Shown here: piece by piece, positions 32,110-40,287 of the stretch | How positions within the stretch are numbered: position 1 is the first letter of the stretch | How the letters are laid out: each line of letters begins with the position of its first letter | Program-made: the position numbers and the translations under genes | The notes under the pieces: model-generated | What the model was told of the DNA's origin: nothing | What the model saw: only the letters and a program-made list of their open reading frames with translations | Database searches by the model: none | Source of the DNA: a virus | Length of the DNA: 58,956 bases | Virus record (IMG/VR): IMGVR_UViG_3300046683_000093 | Coordinates: 1-58,956 of that record | Direction: 5' to 3' (one strand)

Positions 32110-32419
32110 GTTTTTTCCGCCCGGTTCTAACCCCGCCGTGGCGCAGACCAGTGCCCCGGCGACGGCTACGGTGGTTAAATTGCCGTCGGGTTGTCGCGAT
32201 TACTATTTTTCGCATTCGGCGACTATCGCAACTCTGACGGTGTGGCTACCACCTGGGCCGGCGCTTGGCGATACGTGCCAGCTTAAGTTTCGGTCGATTG
32301 TCACGGCGTTGACGGTTCTCGATGGGGCTGGTGCAGCCGTGGCTGGCTCAGCTACAGCGGCGACAGCTTTGCAGGTTCAGACCTATAAGTTTGTCGGTGG
32401 GGTTTGGGTGCTCTGGTAG
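32081..32419 (+). CDS. Small beta-rich virion protein (112 aa)
   Basis: ATG at 32081 with strong GGAGGTG; an upstream in-frame start at 32069 would sit in the palindrome. VVKLPSGCRDYYFSHS and LQVQTYKFVGGVWVLW resemble the C-terminal domain of the 29000 gene. Confidence 0.7.
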   Translation: MPSFLNAQSRFFPPGSNPAVAQTSAPATATVVKLPSGCRDYYFSHSATIATLTVWLPPGPALGDTCQLKFRSIVTALTVLDGAGAAVAGSATAATALQVQTYKFVGGVWVLW

Positions 32420-32486
32420 GCTAAGATAAAATCGCCGCCACATTATGTGCGACGGCTTACAGCCTTTGTAAATAAGGATTACGGCC

Positions 32487-32696
32487 CTGTCAAGACGCAA
32501 TCGACCATTCACTATGGATATTTCTGAGGAGGCTATGGTTTGGCTAAAAGCTGAAGCGATACGTTTAGGCGCATCTGGAGCTTCAGAAATTATTCGACGC
32601 CTCGTTCAAGAGGCGCGTGGTGAATACCTGCTTCGACAACGCTCTGTGCGCCAGCGTGATGATCGCCAGCAAGAGGATCTCTCTCCTCCTTTTTGA
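32487..32696 (+). CDS. Ribbon-helix-helix protein, possible CTG start (69 aa)
   Basis: RRNRPFTMDISEEAMVWLKAE followed by GASEIIRRLVQEA is an Arc-like RHH domain. An ATG at 32514 would delete the beta strand; a CTG at 32487 with AAGGATT about 9 nt upstream restores it. A second candidate palindrome binder. Confidence 0.65.
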   Translation: MSRRNRPFTMDISEEAMVWLKAEAIRLGASGASEIIRRLVQEARGEYLLRQRSVRQRDDRQQEDLSPPF

Positions 32697-32709
32697 GAAA
32701 GGGTGTCAG

Positions 32710-32838
32710 ATGAAGACCATGAAGAAAAAGCCCGCGTTTTTGATGGACAAGGAAGACCGGGCTGAGATGGCGAAGGGGAAGAAGCCAAGTGCGGCCGAGG
32801 AGAGGCGCGAAGCCAAGGCATCCAAGAAAGGCAAGTAG
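32710..32838 (+). CDS. Lys-rich peptide (42 aa)
   Basis: MKTMKKKPAFLMDKED then AEERREAKASKKGK; highly charged. ATG at 32710 follows GAAAGGGTGTC. Stop overlaps the next GTG. Resembles small virion-region peptides; unknown. Confidence 0.6.
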   Translation: MKTMKKKPAFLMDKEDRAEMAKGKKPSAAEERREAKASKKGK

Positions 32839-34604
32839 TGGTAGCCTTTAAACTTGAACAATTCGGCGGGATGATCCCCCGCCTAGACCCGGATGTCCTC
32901 CCCGAGAAGATGTCGGCCGAGGCGGTCGATTGCGATTTGCGTTCCGGCACCCTTGACGGTTTACCTCAACGACTGTTCCAGATAGCTTTTCCAGGCTCTC
33001 GTAGAGCCTATAAATTTCCCGAGCTAATCCCAGGCGAGGACGGCCAACAGTTTGTCTGGTTCGGGTTACCGAGCGAATTTTCCCAGGTGGTCCGCTCGCC
33101 TATCGCTAACGATCTTCTGAATAGGGTTTATTGGACAAACCCCGGCGATCCGGCGGGGCCGTGGTGGACGACGTTTCAGCGGGTCAAAGACGGCATCGGG
33201 CCTTATCAGCTAGGGATAACTCAGCCGCCCGACGGGTACGCGCTGGCGGTAACCGTGACCGGTGGCACCGTTGACGGGACATTACCCTTCGATGCGAGGG
33301 TATATGTTTTTACTTATATAAACGAGTTTGGCGAAGAGAGTGCGCCTTGCTCGCCCAGTGGGGTCGCCGAAGGCCCCAATGACGGGACTTGGACCGTGAT
33401 AGGCATGCCGGCGATCCGGCCGCCTAACCCCGACGATAAACCCGACTTTCCGATAGTTAAGCGTGTCACGCTTTACCGCACTGTCGTTGGAAATAACGGG
33501 TCAGTGGATTATTACGCGGTAAACGTTTTTAAATACGATGACGACGATGTGCCGGGAACGTACCCGGTGCCGGATGTCTACGTCGATCCATTTACCGATT
33601 TGGAGGTTGTCGGCAATTACACCCTTGCTACGCAAACTTGGGGTAATCCGCCTTACGCGCTCGACGGTCTGGTCGCTTTGCCCAATGGGATGATGGTGGG
33701 GTTTACTAACAATACATTGCATTTCTGCGAACCTTATCATCCGCATGCATGGCCGAAGATTTACGATAAGTCGGTGCTCTACGACATGAGCGCCATGACG
33801 GTCTGGCAAGGTCAGCTCATGGTGCTCACTGTCGGGTATCCATCTGTCGGTACCGGTAATTCCCCGGCTAACTTTTTATTGACCCAGATCCAGGCGGCTG
33901 AGCCGTGTGTCGCACGCGGTAGTGTGGTTACTAATCTGCAGGGGGTTTATTACGCTTCGCAGAATGGCCTCGTGCTGATGAATAATTCTGGTTTGGTAAA
34001 TACTACCTACGCTTCGATGACTAAAAATATTTGGTTAAATAATTATAACGCAGAGACTTTGATCGCTTGCCGGCACCGCTCGCAATATATGGCAATTGAT
34101 CAAAAGACCACAGGCTTTCTGTATGACAGTCAGGAATCGAATTTAGGGTTTATCAGATTATCCGATCAGGTGTTCGATATTATCTCCCTGTGGAACGACG
34201 AGTACGACGGCAACGCCTATATGATGGCGTCTGACGGTAATATTTATATGTGGGACAATGACGATACGTCGATTATGCCGTATCGCTGGCGGTCTAAGAC
34301 TTATTCCGTGCCAAAAGGGGTCAGTTTGGGTGCGGCGCATATCGTGACGGTCCCCGAGAATTTGTCTTTGCCGCCTTTGCACGATCCGGCGTTGACCCTT
34401 CCCGAGGGTGTGCTTGCCGAGTTCAGGCTTTATGCCGGCGACGAATTGCCGTTGGTAATGACCCGGCGGCTATTTAAAACTAACGACGTATTTAGATTGG
34501 TTTCCGGGTTTATGGCTTTCGACTGGCAGATCGAACTCGTGTCGAGGGTTAGAATTAAATCTGTCGAGTTGGCCTCGACGATGAAGGAACTGCAGGGGGT
34601 GTAA
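32838..34604 (+). CDS. Tail nozzle / beta-propeller tail protein (588 aa)
   Basis: GTG start overlapping the previous stop. N-terminal EQFGGMIPRLDPDVLP with later CDLRSGTLDG is typical of podovirus tail nozzle or stabilisation proteins. Body has repeated beta blades (ALDGLVALPNGMMVGFTN, SDGNIYMWDND). Position before the fibre gene fits a tail tip part. Confidence 0.8.
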   Translation: MVAFKLEQFGGMIPRLDPDVLPEKMSAEAVDCDLRSGTLDGLPQRLFQIAFPGSRRAYKFPELIPGEDGQQFVWFGLPSEFSQVVRSPIANDLLNRVYWTNPGDPAGPWWTTFQRVKDGIGPYQLGITQPPDGYALAVTVTGGTVDGTLPFDARVYVFTYINEFGEESAPCSPSGVAEGPNDGTWTVIGMPAIRPPNPDDKPDFPIVKRVTLYRTVVGNNGSVDYYAVNVFKYDDDDVPGTYPVPDVYVDPFTDLEVVGNYTLATQTWGNPPYALDGLVALPNGMMVGFTNNTLHFCEPYHPHAWPKIYDKSVLYDMSAMTVWQGQLMVLTVGYPSVGTGNSPANFLLTQIQAAEPCVARGSVVTNLQGVYYASQNGLVLMNNSGLVNTTYASMTKNIWLNNYNAETLIACRHRSQYMAIDQKTTGFLYDSQESNLGFIRLSDQVFDIISLWNDEYDGNAYMMASDGNIYMWDNDDTSIMPYRWRSKTYSVPKGVSLGAAHIVTVPENLSLPPLHDPALTLPEGVLAEFRLYAGDELPLVMTRRLFKTNDVFRLVSGFMAFDWQIELVSRVRIKSVELASTMKELQGV

Positions 34605-37600
34605 GTGCCCGACCGTCCGGATTATCTTCTGATCCCCCCAAAGCCGCCCGACCTTAAAGCGCAATTTCCACGGCCCAACGGTAACGCCGCGCCAATCCAG
34701 GCACCGCTTGCTAATATCGACGCGCTGTTTGAAACGGTGCGACAGTTAAAGATGGCTGTCGACAGTTTGATCGGCCAGACCGGTCCGTCAACGAATCGCG
34801 CCGTGACGTTCGACGATCTTGTCGAGATCGGCTTGATGACCCGTCAGCAGGTAACCTCGCGGGCTTCGGGTGCCGGCGGTGTTGCCGGTGGAGGTGGCGG
34901 TGGGTCTAACGGGTCAGGGATAACTGCGCCGACTCTCACTTCCGGCTCGGTGATTTTTGCTACCGGCGGGGCAGCGATAGGGCAGGACAACCCTAACCTG
35001 TTTTGGGACGATACTAACGACAGGTTGGGGGTGCGAACTAACGCACCCGGATCGGCACTTTCGGTTAACGGTAGTATCTCGCTGGCTAATGCCGGGGTGA
35101 TCGCCTTTCGCGGTGCGACTGTTGCAGCGAGCAGTAACTATGGGGTCTACGGCGACAGTGCCCAGACTGCGATCAACGCCCCGGCGAGTGGATATATTCA
35201 GTTTCAGGTAAATACCGTTACCAAGATGTTTCTCGATCCCAATGGTAACCTTGGTATCGGCACGGTATCGCCTTTTGGTAAACTTCACGTCTCCGCTGCG
35301 GATGCTCCCGTTGTCGCCTTGATCAACGGCGCGACCAAGGGCGTACGGATTGGTACGACGGCGACGTATGCGGCTGTGCAAGGCGTGGATAATACAGGCA
35401 CTGCCAGTTACCAGCCGCTGTATATCGACGGTTCGGTTGTCGCCATGCAGACTGGGGCTACTGGTAACGTTGGTGTTAATACGACCGCGCCTGGATCTAA
35501 ATTATCGGTTAATGGTAATATCTCACTACCTAACGCGGGGGTTATTTCGTTTCAAGGCGTGACCGTTGCGGCGACAACCAGTAACTATTCGATGTATGGC
35601 GATAATACTCAAACTGCGATGAACGCCCCGGCAAGCGGATATCTTCAATTTCAGATAAACGCCGTAACTAAGATGATTGTTACTACTACCGGTAATGTGG
35701 GTATCGGCACGGTAAGCCCGCACAATACATTGGCGGTCAATGGCAGCATCGAGATTGCGGCCGGCGGTGCCGGGCTTGCTTTTAACGCTTGGTACAACTC
35801 CGGTTGGATTTACGAGGCTAACGGCGCTGCGGCGTTCATTGTTCCCGACACGAGTCGGCTGCGGTTTTACGTAGCTCCTGACGGTGGTGCTGGCGGGGCG
35901 GTGCCGTTCAACCAGCCTGTGACCATGAACGCCAATGGCGGTATGACGATCGGTTCTGGGTACGCCGGCAGTACGCCACCCAGTGATGGGTTGATGGTTG
36001 CCGGTAGTGTTACCTTTGGGGGCAGCCTCGGAGTTGGCACGACGACGCCGCAAACTAAATTAGCGGTCACCGGCCCGAGCCAAGCTTATTCGGGTTCCGG
36101 TGCTGACGGCATTTTCCAGATTACGACTGGCACTGGGGCGGGCACCGACAACAAATTGATGATGGGCGTTGTCGATGCCTCGTACTCGTGGATACAGGCG
36201 GCGAAGCCGGGCACGACGGCCTATCCGCTGGTGCTTAACCCAAGCGCGGGCAATGTCGGCATCGGCACGACGGCTCCGGGAGCGGCGCTGACGGTAAGCA
36301 GGAACGCGGCCCTCCCTTCAATTACCGGCTGGACGCCGCAACTGCATGTAGTCGGACCGGATACGGGGCAGGCGCATGTCATCGTTGACAGTCAGAACGG
36401 GCAGACATGGCTTGGTTTGCGCCGCGCGCGTGGTACGGCTGCGGCGCAGACGGCTGTGCAATCGGGTGACATTATCGCCTCGATACTCGCGCAGGGTTAT
36501 GCGACGACCTTGATGCAAGCGTGTGGCCGGATTGATTTCATCGCGACGGAAAACTATGCGGACGCTGCGCATGGTGGCGCGATTGCGTTCAACACGGTGA
36601 CCAACACGACGGCCCCGGCGGTCGAGCGGATGCGGATCGACCACAGCGGCAACGTCGGCATCGGCACGACGGGGCCGGCGTCAAAACTACACGTCGATAA
36701 TGGTTATACTACTATTGGACGCTATAGTGCATCCGGCGCTCTTGTTTTACAAACAGCGGCTGGGACACAGGGATCGCCGACAGCGCAGGCTGCTAATACT
36801 AATACCGGCACAATATTCTTTAGAGGATATGATGGCACCGCTTACCGTGACGTAGCGCAAATTGCGGTGTGGACCGATAACGCAGTTATTACATCGACAT
36901 CGTCGCCTGGGTTTATAGTGTTTAATACGACACCGACTGGTGCCGTGTCAGTGTCTGAGCGGATGCGGATCGATAGTGCTGGCAACGTCGGCATCGGCAC
37001 GACGGGGCCGGGCGGCAAGCTGCATATTGCCAAAGCGGGCTTTACCGATTTGCGTCTACAGGACACGACCGGTGCGGGCAATTACTTGTGGGCCGCATAT
37101 GTGGCGGGGGCTGGGTATGTCAGTGTAACTGGTGCGGATTATTTGTATTTGCAGACGGCGAATGCTGCACGGGTGACGCTCGACCCTACCGGCAATGTCG
37201 GCATCGGGACGACGGGGCCGAATGTTAGGCTTACGGTAGTCGGCCCAAATACCAACGCCTTTGCGGGGTCTTTCCAGAACCCGCACGCGACGGCGGGGGA
37301 TCAGGGCGTGCTCGTTGCGGCCGGGGCGGCAGGGGCCGACTCAACCACCAACGTGATGACTTTCTACAATGGCCCGGTTACTGCCGCGCAGGGTTCGATC
37401 ACCCGTACCGGCGCGGCGGGGGTTGTGTATTTCAGCGTGTCGGACGCCCGCCACAAACAACAGATAACCGACAGTAAGATTGGCCTGGAAGAGTTGATGA
37501 AACTACGAGTGCGGGATTACAACCCGACTGAAGATGGTATCGAGCACGGGCTGGTTGCCCAAGAGGTAGCCGAGGTTTACCCGGCAGTGGTGCGTCGTGG

Positions 37601-37721
37601 CGGCGACGACTCGGACACCCAGCCGTGGATGATCAGTTACGAGCGGTTTACTCCCTTGTTGATTGGCGCAGTTCAGCAGTTAACAAAGCGGGTGGCGGTG
37701 TTGGAGGGACGTGTGCAATGA
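34605..37721 (+). CDS. Tail fibre with S74 intramolecular chaperone (1038 aa)
   Basis: GTG start. Collagen-like repetitions of GNVGIGTTxPxxKL recur more than eight times, giving a long trimeric fibre. The last 95 residues are a peptidase S74 chaperone: SDARHK (S about 946 with the dyad Lys) and the helical coiled-coil ending (LTKRVAVLEGRVQ). In this family the chaperone cuts itself off after trimer folding. Receptor-binding fibre of the virion. Confidence 0.92.
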   Translation: MPDRPDYLLIPPKPPDLKAQFPRPNGNAAPIQAPLANIDALFETVRQLKMAVDSLIGQTGPSTNRAVTFDDLVEIGLMTRQQVTSRASGAGGVAGGGGGGSNGSGITAPTLTSGSVIFATGGAAIGQDNPNLFWDDTNDRLGVRTNAPGSALSVNGSISLANAGVIAFRGATVAASSNYGVYGDSAQTAINAPASGYIQFQVNTVTKMFLDPNGNLGIGTVSPFGKLHVSAADAPVVALINGATKGVRIGTTATYAAVQGVDNTGTASYQPLYIDGSVVAMQTGATGNVGVNTTAPGSKLSVNGNISLPNAGVISFQGVTVAATTSNYSMYGDNTQTAMNAPASGYLQFQINAVTKMIVTTTGNVGIGTVSPHNTLAVNGSIEIAAGGAGLAFNAWYNSGWIYEANGAAAFIVPDTSRLRFYVAPDGGAGGAVPFNQPVTMNANGGMTIGSGYAGSTPPSDGLMVAGSVTFGGSLGVGTTTPQTKLAVTGPSQAYSGSGADGIFQITTGTGAGTDNKLMMGVVDASYSWIQAAKPGTTAYPLVLNPSAGNVGIGTTAPGAALTVSRNAALPSITGWTPQLHVVGPDTGQAHVIVDSQNGQTWLGLRRARGTAAAQTAVQSGDIIASILAQGYATTLMQACGRIDFIATENYADAAHGGAIAFNTVTNTTAPAVERMRIDHSGNVGIGTTGPASKLHVDNGYTTIGRYSASGALVLQTAAGTQGSPTAQAANTNTGTIFFRGYDGTAYRDVAQIAVWTDNAVITSTSSPGFIVFNTTPTGAVSVSERMRIDSAGNVGIGTTGPGGKLHIAKAGFTDLRLQDTTGAGNYLWAAYVAGAGYVSVTGADYLYLQTANAARVTLDPTGNVGIGTTGPNVRLTVVGPNTNAFAGSFQNPHATAGDQGVLVAAGAAGADSTTNVMTFYNGPVTAAQGSITRTGAAGVVYFSVSDARHKQQITDSKIGLEELMKLRVRDYNPTEDGIEHGLVAQEVAEVYPAVVRRGGDDSDTQPWMISYERFTPLLIGAVQQLTKRVAVLEGRVQ

Positions 37722-38011
37722 GCGATCAGGTATCGATAACATGGACTGACGCGACTGGTGTTTATACCAACGAGTTTCTGATTGAAAGCCCGACGCTGGA
37801 GGACGTTAAGAAGTCGTTTACCGTCACTATGATGATGCCGGGACAGGAATCTAATAAGGAAGAGACACCCGAAGATTTTTATTCTCGTGTTAGTTTTCAA
37901 ATGATTAATCAGGTCATGGCCCAGGTACAGCAAAACAAACAACATCAAGCTATGCAATTGGTGCCGCCGATCACTGTGACGCCGCTTGAGGCTAAAACTA
38001 AAGATGAGTGA
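37718..38011 (+). CDS. Unknown small protein after fibre (97 aa)
   Basis: ATG overlaps the fibre stop (ATGA). Reads MSDQVSITWTDATGVYTNE with a Gln-rich C-terminal part. Possibly fibre assembly factor; unknown. Confidence 0.7.
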   Translation: MSDQVSITWTDATGVYTNEFLIESPTLEDVKKSFTVTMMMPGQESNKEETPEDFYSRVSFQMINQVMAQVQQNKQHQAMQLVPPITVTPLEAKTKDE

Positions 38012-38492
38012 GATCATGATAGATGCGCCCGGGGCCGGCGAGTGGATTATGAGCCGCGTCGAGGGGCGGTTCAGACCTGAGTGCATGCGGGTGTTCTCCA
38101 CCCACGATGCGGAGGGGAACATTCTTGGGGGGTTTGTTTTCTGCGACTACATTGAGAATGCTAGTGCCCTGATTAATATGGCAGGTGAGAGGCCGGGCTG
38201 GTGTACGCGCGACCTTCTGTGGATGATTTTTGAATTTTCTTTTCATCAGACGACGGTGAAGAAGCTGTTCGCCTTGATCCGTTCGAATAATCCCAGGTCG
38301 CTGGAGTTATGTTTGCGGGCTGGCTGGCGCATGGAGACTACTGTGCGCGACGTCTACCCGGACGGGGTGCACGCGGTCATTCTGTATATGACCGAGCAGA
38401 CTTGTCCGTGGCTAAAGCACCGACCGAAAACATGGCACTCCGACAGGGGTAACGTGTTACTTTTCGACCAACTCAAGACGGACGCAGCCTGA
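38004..38492 (+). CDS. GNAT-type acetyltransferase-like protein (162 aa)
   Basis: SNNPRSLELCLRAGWRMET, followed by HAVILYM, is the acetyl-CoA-binding end of small GNAT proteins. Similar genes follow fibre genes in other phages and may modify virion proteins. ATG at 38004 or 38016 possible. Confidence 0.75.
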   Translation: MSEIMIDAPGAGEWIMSRVEGRFRPECMRVFSTHDAEGNILGGFVFCDYIENASALINMAGERPGWCTRDLLWMIFEFSFHQTTVKKLFALIRSNNPRSLELCLRAGWRMETTVRDVYPDGVHAVILYMTEQTCPWLKHRPKTWHSDRGNVLLFDQLKTDAA

Positions 38493-39343
38493 TGGGTGGC
38501 ATAGTCGGTGGTGATAAAGGTGGCGGGTCGACGAGTCAAAACGTCCCGTTTGCCGCGTTCAATCAGAACACCCAGGCACAGCAGGAACTGTCTTTGGGTG
38601 AACAGGAGCAGGCGCATCTGGCGCGCGATGAGTTCCTGCCGAAATTCGAGGATACGATCTGGCCTTACGCCCAGGATTTTATGGACGATCAGGCTAAGGC
38701 GTCGCACGCTGCGACGGATTTTGCTAGCACTGTCCAAGGGATATACCGGGATCAATATATCCCTATGTCGCAGCAATTTTATAATCAGGTTACGAATTAC
38801 GCTTCGCCAGAACGACAGAATCTCGAGTCCGGCATTGCGGCGCAGACCCAAGCAACAGCCGCTGATCAGGCGATCAACACCACTAAGCGCCAGCTCGCCA
38901 GTTACGGCATCTCGCCGACTGAGGGACTTATAGCCGGCGGGGCGCTGGACCTCGGACGATCGGCATCGATCGCTGCCGCCGCCTCGGGTGCGCGGCGTGG
39001 GGTTTACGACACTCAGTTAGGCTTAGAAAAGCAAGCCCTCGATCTGTCGAATACGACACCGACGCAGTTTGCCAACCTCGCCAATGTAGGGGGGAACCTG
39101 CGGGCGTCCGGTATGACCGGCGGCAACGCGGCGCTGACGACGGGGGCTAACGTACTCGGCGGGCCGTTGCAGTGGGCGAATGCGGCGGGTGATGCCCTCA
39201 AGGGTGCGACGAGTTCGTTGGCGGCACAAAGTGGTGCGGCGAGTGACGTTAACAAGATGAACCAAGCCGAGGCGGCAGCTAGTGGTCAGGCTATTGGTAA
39301 TGTGATTGGCACAGTCGGTAAAGTAGCTACGGCCTTTATATAA
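38492..39343 (+). CDS. Internal virion / ejection protein (283 aa)
   Basis: Ala/Gly-rich, helical, with ASPERQNLESGIAAQTQAT and repeated Gly-zipper-like stretches (GGALDLGRSASIAAAAS). Position before the giant proteins fits a DNA-ejection protein. No enzyme motif. Confidence 0.7.
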   Translation: MGGIVGGDKGGGSTSQNVPFAAFNQNTQAQQELSLGEQEQAHLARDEFLPKFEDTIWPYAQDFMDDQAKASHAATDFASTVQGIYRDQYIPMSQQFYNQVTNYASPERQNLESGIAAQTQATAADQAINTTKRQLASYGISPTEGLIAGGALDLGRSASIAAAASGARRGVYDTQLGLEKQALDLSNTTPTQFANLANVGGNLRASGMTGGNAALTTGANVLGGPLQWANAAGDALKGATSSLAAQSGAASDVNKMNQAEAAASGQAIGNVIGTVGKVATAFI

Positions 39344-39354
39344 GGATCACCTCG

Positions 39355-40278
39355 ATGGTAAGTTTTGCCGGATCGATGTTTGCTGGGGTGATGAAAGGTG
39401 CCACAGACTCTTTTAGTGAGAAGGGTCTTGGCGGGCAGCTCTACAATAGTATTATTGCTAAACAAGGCAGGGATTTACTAGATCAACAAAAGCGAGACTC
39501 GGCTAAAGCAGGAACCGGTGGGTTCTACGGTACACAAGAGTCAGGTTCAAGCACGCCGCCAGCCGGTGGGGCAGGCACCCCCTATGGTGCAGGCGATGGT
39601 GCTGATAAGCCGACGGCGGGTGCGCCCTACGTTCAGGAGAAGCCTAAGCCTGCGCCGCCGCCCGCTCCATTGAAACCGTTTGAGACGATCACGGGCGATC
39701 CATCGCGGGGTGGTCCACCGCTGGGGATGGGTAGTGCTTTACCGGCTGGTACAGTTCCTTTATCACAGCAGGCACCGACGACGCACGGCGGGCATCCGCA
39801 GCCGGCCTATAGCGATACAAATCCCGAGCTTGGCGGGACAACAGGTGGCTCGGTAACGTTCGATCCGAATGCACCGACACCAGAATCGCGTGGTCGTGGC
39901 GCTCCACCAGGGTACGTTAACACTACTCCTGAACTTGGTGGGGTTGGTGGTGGATCAGCTACGGTGGGACCGGCTTTTGGTGGGCGCGGTCGGCCGGGAG
40001 GTAGGGCTATACTGGATGCGGTGGGTAATGTTATCGGTTGGGGTGGCGGTCGCTGGGGTGGTGGACAACCTGGGGTACCTCCACCTTCAACGGGCATGCC
40101 GCCATTATCGGCACCTATAGGTAATCCAGCTATACCGACGGTGCCTGGGTACACGGTACCTCAAGGCGTAGTGCCACCGGCTTGGCCGTTTCAGACGACT
40201 CCACCGCCTGTTCCAGCTTTGCCGCCGCCGGGTGCCGGTCAGGCGCTGCCTAATGTCCCACCGGCTGTAATGTTCTAA
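39355..40278 (+). CDS. Pro/Gly-rich internal protein (307 aa)
   Basis: After 60 helical residues (MFAGVMKGATDSFSEKGLG) it becomes Pro/Gly-rich and repetitive (NPELGGTTGGSVT / TPELGGVGGGSAT). The phrase PSTGMPP is shared with the 25408 protein. Probable capsid-internal protein. Confidence 0.65.
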   Translation: MVSFAGSMFAGVMKGATDSFSEKGLGGQLYNSIIAKQGRDLLDQQKRDSAKAGTGGFYGTQESGSSTPPAGGAGTPYGAGDGADKPTAGAPYVQEKPKPAPPPAPLKPFETITGDPSRGGPPLGMGSALPAGTVPLSQQAPTTHGGHPQPAYSDTNPELGGTTGGSVTFDPNAPTPESRGRGAPPGYVNTTPELGGVGGGSATVGPAFGGRGRPGGRAILDAVGNVIGWGGGRWGGGQPGVPPPSTGMPPLSAPIGNPAIPTVPGYTVPQGVVPPAWPFQTTPPPVPALPPPGAGQALPNVPPAVMF

Positions 40279-40287
40279 GGGATTGTA

